Assembly (NCBI GenBank): GCA_964409165.1
Contig: CAYPCH010000158.1
Span: forward strand, 1 to 5,364
DNA: 5,364 nucleotides
Direction of reading: 5' to 3'
DNA from: CAYPCH01 sp964409165
Lineage (GTDB): Bacteria; Bacillota; Clostridia; Acetivibrionales; Acetivibrionaceae
Every line of letters starts with the position of its first letter. Position 1 is the first letter of the stretch. Below, piece by piece: positions 1 to 5,347 of the stretch. The notes under the pieces are model-generated. The model had not been told where the DNA came from, ran no database searches, and saw nothing but the letters and a program-made list of their open reading frames with translations. The position numbers and the translations under genes were made by a program.

Positions 1-9
1 ATCTTAATC

Positions 10-1935
10 TCAATCTACATTCACATCCGCCAATCTTGACAAAATTGCATTGCTTCTTTCTATAAATCTTGTCATTGCATCCGCCTCTAACTGCTTATGG
101 CTCATTGAAGCAAGGTCATAAATATGTTCACATATAAGCTTGACATCATCCTTTTTGTCTTCCCTTTCATAAAGCTTGAGTACAGATTTGATTAAACTGT
201 TGTTTGTATTGAGTACCAAAGTCTCTTCATTTCCAAACATTCCGGGGAAATTCATAGCACCCCCATACATTTTACTCATTTCCTGCATTCTTCTCGACTG
301 TTCTGAAAGAAGAATAATTCCAGGTACAGATACTGTCTTTAAAGCTTCCACCTGAATTTTAAGATTCTCATTACCGAGATTCTCCTTAAACAGCTTGCCA
401 AGCTTTTCCTCTTTCTCTTTATGCACACCTTCATCCTCTTTGTTTTCCGCATCCTTCAGACTCTCCCCGATATCTGAGTCTATCCGCAGAAACTTGACAT
501 CATTTTCATGCATTTCAAGGTTCTGAATAAAGTGATTGTCTATTATGGTAGACAAAACTATTGCTTCCATACCATTTTCCTTAAACATTTTAACATATTG
601 AGCCTGTTGTTTCTCATCACTCACATAGAAAACCTTATTCTCATGCTTGTCCTTGTTGCGCTCAAGATAATCCTTCAACGTAATATATTCCCCGTTAATG
701 GTCTTATATACGACAATATCTTTTACTCTCTCGTAGAACTTGTTTTCCTTTATACATCCATACTTCACAAACGGATTTATATCGTCCCAGAACTTGTTGA
801 AATTATCCCTTTCGTTTTCAAAAAGCGTGGTCAGCTTATCAGCTACCTTCTTTGTAATATGTGTTGATATCTTGTTAACATATCCATCATTCTGTAGAAA
901 GCTTCTTGACACATTTAGCGGTAAATCAGGGCAGTCGATGGTTCCCTTCAATAGCATAAGAAACTCAGGTATTACCTCTTTTATGTTGTCGGCAACAAAA
1001 ACCTGATTATAGAAAAGCTTTATCTGCCCCTCCATTGTTTCAAATTCATGCTTTAATTTCGGGAAATATAATATCCCTTTAAGATTGAACGGATAATCCA
1101 TGTTCAGATGTATCCAGAAAAGAGGCTCGTTAAAGTCAAAGAACACCTTCTTGTAAAATTCTTTGTAGTCTTCATCAGTACAATCCTTTGGATTCTTAAG
1201 CCACAATGGATTGGTATCGTTTAATGACTTTGGCTCGGACACTTCATTCTCGCCATCTTTATCGTCCTTCTTATCCTTCTTATCCTTGTTTTCTTCCTTG
1301 TTATTTGCATCTTCTAAATACAATTCATAGGGAAGAAACGAAAAATATTTTACAAGAACTTCTCTCATCTTGTATTCATCGAGGTATTCATTACTGTCAT
1401 CAGAAATGTACAACGTTACTGTAGTACCTCTCTGAGTCCTGTCAGACCTATCCATTTCGTACTCGGTACCTCCTGAGCTTACCCACCTTACCGGTTCTTC
1501 ATCCTTAATGAATGAAAGAGTATCAATCTGAACCTTATCCGAAACCATAAAAGCGGAATAAAAACCCAAACCGAAATGTCCGATGATCTGTCCCTCGTCA
1601 GTCTTGTCCTTATACTTTTCGACAAAGTCCTTTGCACCAGAAAAGGCTATCTGGTTAATATACTTTTTAACTTCTTCACCAGTCATTCCGATTCCGTTGT
1701 CAATTATACTTATAGTCTTTTTCTCCTTGTCGACCACCACTTTAATATTATACTTTTCTTCTTTATCAACATCTGCCTCTCCAATAGTTGCAAGCTTCTT
1801 AAGCTTACTTATTGCATCACTGGCGTTTGAAACCAGTTCACGTATAAATATGTCCTTTTCGGAATACAACCATTTTTTTATTATTGGAAAAATATTCTCA
1901 GTACTTATAGAAATCGTACCGTTCTCATGATTCAT
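10..1935 (-). CDS. htpG: HtpG, Hsp90-family ATP-dependent molecular chaperone
   Basis: Cytosolic homodimeric chaperone that uses an ATP-driven clamp cycle to remodel client proteins. The 641-residue length suits a full HtpG. The N-terminal GHKL ATPase shows ELVSNASDA (33-41; E33 catalytic, N37 for Mg/ATP), DNGIGM (79-84), GHFGLG (119-124) and GTTVTL (170-175). A Lys/Asp-rich linker (about 211-237) leads to the middle domain, with FWIHLNMDYPF (273-283) and the catalytic-loop LNVSRS (340-345; R344 is the expected gamma-phosphate contact). The C-terminal dimerisation domain has a Met-rich stretch (550-566). From memory of the family, the middle-domain wording (DCTDEDY, FWIHLN.DYPF, NVSRS) resembles Bacteroidetes HtpG more than the E. 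coli form, which has SRE. The start is supported by AAGGAGGGG (1945-1953), 9 bp before ATG. A perfect CIRCE element upstream indicates HrcA control. Only 9 bases lie beyond the stop, so its terminator cannot be seen. Confidence 0.98.
   Translation of the reverse strand: MNHENGTISISTENIFPIIKKWLYSEKDIFIRELVSNASDAISKLKKLATIGEADVDKEEKYNIKVVVDKEKKTISIIDNGIGMTGEEVKKYINQIAFSGAKDFVEKYKDKTDEGQIIGHFGLGFYSAFMVSDKVQIDTLSFIKDEEPVRWVSSGGTEYEMDRSDRTQRGTTVTLYISDDSNEYLDEYKMREVLVKYFSFLPYELYLEDANNKEENKDKKDKKDDKDGENEVSEPKSLNDTNPLWLKNPKDCTDEDYKEFYKKVFFDFNEPLFWIHLNMDYPFNLKGILYFPKLKHEFETMEGQIKLFYNQVFVADNIKEVIPEFLMLLKGTIDCPDLPLNVSRSFLQNDGYVNKISTHITKKVADKLTTLFENERDNFNKFWDDINPFVKYGCIKENKFYERVKDIVVYKTINGEYITLKDYLERNKDKHENKVFYVSDEKQQAQYVKMFKENGMEAIVLSTIIDNHFIQNLEMHENDVKFLRIDSDIGESLKDAENKEDEGVHKEKEEKLGKLFKENLGNENLKIQVEALKTVSVPGIILLSEQSRRMQEMSKMYGGAMNFPGMFGNEETLVLNTNNSLIKSVLKLYEREDKKDDVKLICEHIYDLASMSHKQLEADAMTRFIERSNAILSRLADVNVD
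1249..1299 (-). repeat. Charged-linker segment of htpG with a 9-bp tandem repeat
   Basis: This segment encodes HtpG residues 213-229, almost entirely Lys, Asp and Glu, between the ATPase and middle domains. Inside it, 1262-1288 is three imperfect 9-bp copies (plus-strand tcgtccttc / ttatccttc / ttatccttg), read in the gene as KDK KDK KDD. The repeat is a multiple of three, so slippage would lengthen or shorten the linker in frame. A charged linker at this position is a hallmark of eukaryotic cytosolic Hsp90; E. coli HtpG has only a short one. Confidence 0.75.
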
Positions 1936-1944
1936 AGGAAAAGT

Positions 1945-1953
1945 CCCCTCCTT
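1945..1953 (-). promoter_or_regulatory. Ribosome binding site of htpG
   Basis: AAGGAGGGG lies 9 bp before the ATG at 1933-1935. It is a strong match to the anti-Shine-Dalgarno sequence and fixes the htpG start. Confidence 0.85.
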
Positions 1954-1995
1954 ATAAGTATATTTAAATGTATCGTTATATATAAACCTAATAAT

Positions 1996-2025
1996 ATATT
2001 ACATTTATAAGTAAAAGCTTGTCAA
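1996..2025 (-). promoter_or_regulatory. Sigma-A-type promoter of htpG
   Basis: On the minus strand a perfect -35 TTGACA (2020-2025) is followed after 18 bp by TAATAT (1996-2001), 5 of 6 to the -10 consensus. Transcription would begin near 1989, giving a leader of about 55 nt. CIRCE ends 7 bp upstream of this -35 box. A second candidate start with a TATAAA box (2074-2079) lies upstream of CIRCE but has only a poor -35. Confidence 0.7.
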
Positions 2026-2032
2026 GATAAAT

Positions 2033-2059
2033 TTAGCACTCATCAACAATGAGTGCTAA
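2033..2059 (-). promoter_or_regulatory. CIRCE element, HrcA operator of htpG
   Basis: TTAGCACTC (2033-2041), a 9-bp spacer (2042-2050) and GAGTGCTAA (2051-2059) match the CIRCE consensus TTAGCACTC-N9-GAGTGCTAA at every arm position. CIRCE is the binding site of HrcA, the repressor of class I heat-shock genes such as groESL and dnaK. The only promoter it can plausibly control here is that of htpG, since znuB ends at 2093 on the same strand. The spacer extends the pairing by two base pairs, so in read-through RNA it would also fold as a stem of about 11 bp. Confidence 0.95.
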
Positions 2060-2073
2060 CAAAAGATTGATTT

Positions 2074-2079
2074 TTTATA
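2074..2079 (-). promoter_or_regulatory. Possible second -10 box (TATAAA) upstream of CIRCE
   Basis: TATAAA on the minus strand would start transcription near 2067 and place CIRCE in the early leader, the arrangement common at HrcA-controlled genes. The best hexamer upstream, TGGATG (2098-2103, 18-bp spacing), matches only 3 of 6 consensus bases and lies in the end of znuB. Weak candidate. Confidence 0.3.
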
Positions 2080-2092
2080 CAATATGACCGCC

Positions 2093-2959
2093 TCATGCAT
2101 CCACTCTATGTTGTTTAATCGCTTTTTTAAGCAACACGTTCTTTATTAAGTTCTTATACAGAAGAATCACTAAGAGCATGGCTACACTGGTCAATACTAT
2201 TGTACCGCCGGGTGCAAAGCCTCGGTAATAAGAAACCGTAAGACCTGTAATTACTGCTACAATGCCAAAGACTACAGAATACACGGAAGTTTTTAGGTAG
2301 CTGCCTCCTATTTGCATGGCAGTTGCAGCCGGAAGTACCATCAATGACGATATAACCAGTATACCTATAGTTCTGGTTGAAACCGCTATAGTTATTGCCG
2401 TAAGCACCACAAACACATAATTTATTGTTTTCACCGGCACCCCGGCAAGCCTTGCAGCTTCCTCGTCAAAAGTTATATAAAATATCTCCTTAAAAAGCAA
2501 CACCATGGTTATAATAACAGCCAAACTCAGACCTATAACCATATAAAGCTCAAAATCGGTTATTACAACAATACTGCCAAAAAGGAAATTTGTTAAGGAC
2601 ATACCATTCTTTACAAAACCGGATAATACGCCTGCAAGTCCTACACCTGTCGAAAGAATCACAGCAATAGAAATCTCGGTATACTTCGGAAATGCCTTTC
2701 TGAGCTTTTCAATACCTATAGCCGCTGTAACAGCAAAAATTGTTGCTCCGAGTACAGGATTTATTCCTGCAATCAAACCAAATTCCACACCAGCCAGAGA
2801 ATTGTGGGAGAGGGAATCTCCTATCATCGACAGTCTTCTTAACACTATTACAAGCCCTATCGAAGGTGCTGCAATACCTATAAGAATACCGACTATAAAA
2901 GCTTTCTGCATAAAAACATAGTTTAAAATAAAGTCATCACCTAAAAAGCCAAGCATCAT
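2093..2959 (-). CDS. znuB: ZnuB-type permease, ABC-3 family zinc/manganese transporter membrane subunit
   Basis: Integral membrane subunit that forms the metal path of the ZnuABC importer. At 288 residues it is full length for the ABC-3 family. It is highly hydrophobic, with about eight membrane segments (roughly 13-40, 57-80, 95-115, 136-158, 178-194, 196-216, 224-243, 252-270) and a basic, probably cytoplasmic tail. Family landmarks are GDSLSHNSLAGVEFG (47-61), the DEEAARLAGVPV loop (165-176) that should contact the ATPase, GILVISSLMVLPAATA (199-214) and APGGTIVL (249-256). The start overlaps the znuC stop as ATGA, which suggests translational coupling. A second ATG follows at once (2954-2956) and has better spacing to the ribosome binding site, so the protein may be one residue shorter. 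Metal identity rests on ZnuA and context; Mn2+ relatives look similar. No convincing terminator follows. Confidence 0.95.
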   Translation of the reverse strand: MMLGFLGDDFILNYVFMQKAFIVGILIGIAAPSIGLVIVLRRLSMIGDSLSHNSLAGVEFGLIAGINPVLGATIFAVTAAIGIEKLRKAFPKYTEISIAVILSTGVGLAGVLSGFVKNGMSLTNFLFGSIVVITDFELYMVIGLSLAVIITMVLLFKEIFYITFDEEAARLAGVPVKTINYVFVVLTAITIAVSTRTIGILVISSLMVLPAATAMQIGGSYLKTSVYSVVFGIVAVITGLTVSYYRGFAPGGTIVLTSVAMLLVILLYKNLIKNVLLKKAIKQHRVDA

Positions 2960-3735
2960 ATAACCTCTCTTTTCGGACAGTTTTTACACTCATGTTTATG
3001 TGTGTGAAGATTTACATCATGCCCATACATGTCTGCAAGGCACTTTTCCGAAAAATCTCTTGTATTTTTATGTATTGCTATGCCATCGCCTCCCATACAT
3101 GCAATCTTGCTCGCATGAACGGTGACAGCCCCAATATCGTGGCTGACCATAACCATAGTTATTCCAAACTCACTGTTCAGTTCTCCCAGCAAACAGTATA
3201 AAGCACCTTCTGCTTCCGCATCAATACCTACTGTAGGTTCATCAAGAAACATAATTTCCGGTTTACCTACCAGAACTCTTGCTATAAACACCCTTTGCTG
3301 CTGGCCTCCCGACAGGCTCCCAATAAGGGTTTTTTCATACTTTTCCATACCCACAGTTTTCAGAGCATCATGTACCAATTCCCTATACTCGTTCTTCATT
3401 CTCTTGAAAAGCCCTATTCTCGAAAACAGATTTGCTCCAACCACTTCTTCAACAGTTGCTGGAAAACTTTTATTGAATGAATTAGCCTTCTGCGGTATAT
3501 AACCGATTTTATTCCACATGTTGAACTTCTCTATACTTTTACCAAGAATTCTTATTTCTCCGCTTTGCGGTTTTATAGTTTTAAGAATAAGCTTTATAAG
3601 AGTACTTTTCCCTGACCCATTTGGACCTATTACTCCTACGAAATCTCCTTTTTCTACCCAGAAATTCAAATTCTCAAACACAGGTTTTTTATTGTAGCCA
3701 AAGCATAAATCTTTTACTTCTATTACCTTCTCCAT
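2956..3735 (-). CDS. znuC: ZnuC-type ATPase subunit of zinc/manganese ABC transporter
   Basis: Cytoplasmic ATPase that powers metal import through ZnuB. The 259 residues carry a complete ABC cassette: Walker A GPNGSGKST (37-45), Q-loop YIPQK (79-83), signature LSGGQQQR (141-148), Walker B IMFLDEP with catalytic E166 (161-167), D-loop GID (170-172) and switch His in VSHD (H199). The C-terminus after YGHD (237-240) is rich in His and Cys (H244, H246, H248, then CKNC at 250-253), a probable metal-binding tail. His-rich tails are common in this ATPase group. AAAGGTGG (3745-3752) overlaps the znuA stop and lies 9 bp before ATG, supporting the start. The gene sits 16 bp after znuA and overlaps znuB by 4 bp, so the three are one transcription unit. 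Confidence 0.97.
   Translation of the reverse strand: MEKVIEVKDLCFGYNKKPVFENLNFWVEKGDFVGVIGPNGSGKSTLIKLILKTIKPQSGEIRILGKSIEKFNMWNKIGYIPQKANSFNKSFPATVEEVVGANLFSRIGLFKRMKNEYRELVHDALKTVGMEKYEKTLIGSLSGGQQQRVFIARVLVGKPEIMFLDEPTVGIDAEAEGALYCLLGELNSEFGITMVMVSHDIGAVTVHASKIACMGGDGIAIHKNTRDFSEKCLADMYGHDVNLHTHKHECKNCPKREVI
2964..2970 (-). promoter_or_regulatory. Ribosome binding site of znuB inside the end of znuC
   Basis: AGAGAGG lies 4 bp before the first ATG (2957-2959) and 7 bp before the second (2954-2956). The longer spacing is more usual, so the second ATG may be preferred. Confidence 0.6.
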
Positions 3736-3744
3736 AAAGAATTA

Positions 3745-3752
3745 CCACCTTT
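3745..3752 (-). promoter_or_regulatory. Ribosome binding site of znuC touching the znuA stop codon
   Basis: AAAGGTGG begins in the TAA stop of znuA (3752-3754) and ends 9 bp before the znuC ATG. A ribosome finishing znuA would cover this site, so znuC translation may depend partly on znuA translation. Confidence 0.7.
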
Positions 3753-4729
3753 TATTCGACAAAAGATTTGTTTAAAGCATCAAGATTGTTGCGCATTACA
3801 GAAAAATACTCCCTGCCAGCATTTATATCCTCCTGAGTAAGTCCCTCCAATGGATTCAAAACATCTGTCCCAACTCCAATCTCCTCTGCTATGGTATTTG
3901 CAACCTTAGGGCTTATAAGCCCTTCAAAGAATATCACCTTTACATTATTGTCTCTGGCAAACCTTACTATCTCTGCCATCCGTGCCGGAGATGGCTCCAA
4001 CTCTGCATTAAGCCCTCCAATAGCAACCTGATTAAGTCCATAGGCTTCACACAAATATCCGAATGCTTTATGGGAAACAATTACGCTTCTTCCTGAATGT
4101 GGAGATAATGTATTTTTAAACTCACTGTCAAGCTCCATAAGCTTTGCTGCATTTTCATTGTAGTTTTCTTCATAATAATCCTTGTTTGTTGGATCAACTT
4201 TTACAAAAGCATTTTTGATTGCCTCCATTTGCTTTTTTGCATAAAGAGGGTTAAGCCATACATGAGGATCATACTCAAGCCCTTCGTGTCCGTGGCTTTC
4301 TTCATGTTCATGGCTATTGTCGTGTTCATGGCTATTTCCATGTTTATCTTCATTCTCCAAAAGTTTTATGTCTTTTGCCGCTTCAACCACGACAAGTTTT
4401 TTATTGCTTACAGTGTTTACAATCTTTTCAACCCATGTTTCAATTCCTGCTCCGTTATAAATAAAAACATCTGCCTTCTCAATAATTACTATGTCTTTAG
4501 GCGATGGCTCCCAATGGTGAGGTTCAGTGCCTGTAGGTACAAGGCTCACAAGCTTTATTTTATCCCCACCGATTTTTTCTGCAAAATCATACATGGTATA
4601 GAAACTCGTACAAACAGATATTCTGCTATCCTCTCCAATCTGTTTATCTGCATCTACCTTATCTGTGCAACCTGTTGCTGATATCAATATAATAACAACT
4701 AGAATTGCAGTTATAAAAGTCCTTTTCAT
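3752..4729 (-). CDS. znuA: ZnuA-type zinc-binding lipoprotein of ABC transporter (cluster A-I)
   Basis: Surface-anchored binding protein that captures the metal and delivers it to ZnuB. Residues 1-20 form a lipoprotein signal (MKRT, hydrophobic core, SATG) before the lipid-carrying C21; Ala rather than Leu at -3 makes the lipobox slightly atypical. Expected metal ligands are H71 in GTEPHHWEP, H156 in DPHVWLNP and H220 in VSHKAFGY. Other family landmarks are ELEPSPARMAEI (243-254) and VLNPLEGLT (290-298). A His-rich loop (130-148, seven His) between the first two ligand regions is typical of zinc-specific members and favours Zn2+ over Mn2+. The 325-residue length is normal. GGAGG (4736-4740), 6 bp before ATG, supports the start. 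It is the first gene of the transporter operon, behind palindromic operator-like DNA and next to a Fur-family regulator. Confidence 0.96.
   Translation of the reverse strand: MKRTFITAILVVIILISATGCTDKVDADKQIGEDSRISVCTSFYTMYDFAEKIGGDKIKLVSLVPTGTEPHHWEPSPKDIVIIEKADVFIYNGAGIETWVEKIVNTVSNKKLVVVEAAKDIKLLENEDKHGNSHEHDNSHEHEESHGHEGLEYDPHVWLNPLYAKKQMEAIKNAFVKVDPTNKDYYEENYNENAAKLMELDSEFKNTLSPHSGRSVIVSHKAFGYLCEAYGLNQVAIGGLNAELEPSPARMAEIVRFARDNNVKVIFFEGLISPKVANTIAEEIGVGTDVLNPLEGLTQEDINAGREYFSVMRNNLDALNKSFVE
4289..4342 (-). repeat. Three 18-bp tandem repeats encoding the His-rich loop of ZnuA
   Basis: Copies at 4325-4342, 4307-4324 and 4289-4306 encode HGNSHE, HDNSHE and HEESHG (residues 130-147), followed by a partial unit HEG. 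The first two copies differ at only 3 of 18 bases; the third has diverged more. The pattern H-x-[N/E]-S-H-[E/G] gives two His per unit. The loop probably collects or senses zinc near the binding site. In-frame copy-number change is possible. Confidence 0.85.
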
Positions 4730-4735
4730 TATCTT

Positions 4736-4740
4736 CCTCC
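4736..4740 (-). promoter_or_regulatory. Ribosome binding site of znuA
   Basis: GGAGG lies 6 bp before the ATG at 4727-4729, within GGAGGAAG. Strong and well spaced. Confidence 0.8.
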
Positions 4741-4789
4741 ATTATTTATAAGTAATTAATCACAAAAATTGTTCTACCCTTCAATATGA

Positions 4790-4795
4790 ATTATA
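4790..4795 (-). promoter_or_regulatory. Candidate proximal -10 box (TATAAT) of znuA
   Basis: A perfect TATAAT lies 60 bp before the znuA ATG. Its -35 would fall in the 18-bp near-palindrome at 4803-4820, but the best hexamers there (TGGTTA at 18 bp, GTTAAA at 16 bp) match only 3 of 6 bases. It may be a second, weaker or activator-dependent start, or a chance match in AT-rich DNA. Confidence 0.4.
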
Positions 4796-4802
4796 TCCTA
4801 TC

Positions 4803-4820
4803 ATGGTAAAATTTAACCAT
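4803..4820 (-). promoter_or_regulatory. 18-bp near-palindrome, possible second operator of znuA
   Basis: ATGGTAAAATTTAACCAT is an even-centred inverted repeat with 8 of 9 base pairs matching (the mismatch is 4808/4815). It abuts and shares 2 bp with the larger palindrome, and occupies the -35 position of the proximal TATAAT box. The symmetry suggests a dimeric DNA-binding protein, identity unknown. Confidence 0.5.
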
Positions 4821-4861
4821 AATAATTTTAAATGCAAACAGTTTGCATTTAAAATTATTAT
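4819..4861 (-). promoter_or_regulatory. 43-bp perfect palindrome, candidate Zur operator of znuACB
   Basis: Two 21-bp arms (4819-4839 and 4841-4861) are exact reverse complements around one base, 4840. The centre reads TGCAAAC-A-GTTTGCA. An odd centre with 7-bp half-sites is the usual form of Fur-family operators, although the bases differ from the classical B. subtilis Fur, Zur and PerR boxes. It overlaps the distal -10 box (4857-4862) and the expected start point near 4850, where a bound repressor would block transcription. It lies between a Fur-family regulator and a zinc transporter. It is not a terminator: the stem is AT-rich and lacks a following T-run. Confidence 0.75.
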
Positions 4862-4886
4862 ATATTTGTTACCTGCCATAAGTCAA
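4857..4886 (-). promoter_or_regulatory. Probable main sigma-A-type promoter of znuACB
   Basis: On the minus strand TTGACT (4881-4886, 5 of 6) and TATAAT (4857-4862, 6 of 6) are separated by 18 bp. Transcription would start near 4850, giving a leader of about 120 nt before znuA. The -10 box runs into the 43-bp palindrome, as expected of a repressible promoter. Confidence 0.7.
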
Positions 4887-4921
4887 CAGTTTTAAAAATT
4901 AGTCTTCAGACAGACAAAAGC

Positions 4922-5347
4922 TTAATCATTTTTGCACTTGGGACAAAGACCGTACAGTTCAAGTTTGTGTCCTGTTATATCGAAATTGGTTTTTTCTCGA
5001 ACATCCTTTTGCAGTTTTTCCATGGGACACTCATCTATTGCCACAGAATGGTGGCAGTTGGTGCAGATAAGATGATGGCGGTGACCGTTAATAGATATCT
5101 CATATTTCGCTTTACCGCCACCTGTAATGCTTTTTTCCACCAAGTTCTTGCTTTCCATTAACTCAAGATTCCTATATACCGTTGAAAGATTGACCGATGT
5201 ACCAATCTCTTTTATTTTAAGGAAAATATCCTCTGCGGACATAGGTATTTCTGTGTTTTCCAAAACCTCTACAATTGCTTGCCTTGATTTTGTATTTTTA
5301 CACCCCGTGCGGGTCAATATATTGTCTTCTCCAAGTCTTTTATCCAT
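4922..5347 (-). CDS. Fur-family metalloregulator, probably zinc-sensing Zur
   Basis: Metal-responsive dimeric transcriptional repressor. At 141 residues it has the normal Fur layout: an N-terminal winged helix with SAEDIF (37-42) and recognition helix NLSTVYRNLELM (53-64), then the dimerisation and metal domain. CTNC (95-98) and CPKC (135-138) give the four-Cys structural zinc site. Counting from C95, H89, H91, E110 and H127 align with the E. coli Fur ligands H87, D89, E108 and H125. The positions of PerR H37 and H91 are P35 and R90, so peroxide sensing is unlikely. Zinc specificity is inferred from the adjacent znuACB genes; iron-sensing Fur cannot be excluded from sequence alone. AAGGA (5357-5361), 9 bp before ATG, supports the start. 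Its promoter lies outside the window, and no good terminator follows, so read-through into znuA is possible. Confidence 0.93.
   Translation of the reverse strand: MDKRLGEDNILTRTGCKNTKSRQAIVEVLENTEIPMSAEDIFLKIKEIGTSVNLSTVYRNLELMESKNLVEKSITGGGKAKYEISINGHRHHLICTNCHHSVAIDECPMEKLQKDVREKTNFDITGHKLELYGLCPKCKND

Noticed and set aside
508..1424. Plus-strand open frames opposite htpG (for example 508-867 and 1206-1424)
   Set aside because: They lie wholly within a confidently identified gene on the other strand, show no recognisable motif and lack good ribosome binding sites.
3122..3502. Plus-strand open frame of 126 codons opposite znuC
   Set aside because: Shadow of the ABC ATPase gene; the translated sequence has no family features.
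4229..4681. Plus-strand open frame of 150 codons opposite znuA with hydrophobic stretches
   Set aside because: Antisense reading of the znuA coding sequence; the hydrophobicity arises from the complement of polar codons and no start signal stands out.
4819..4861. The 43-bp palindrome as a Rho-independent terminator of the regulator gene
   Set aside because: The stem is AT-rich, no T-run follows on the minus strand, and it coincides with a good promoter.
4893..4916. Possible intrinsic terminator after the Fur-family gene (GTCT ... AGAC followed by TAATTTTT)
   Set aside because: The stem is only 4 bp, or 3 bp with a smaller loop, far too weak to call a terminator despite the short T-run.
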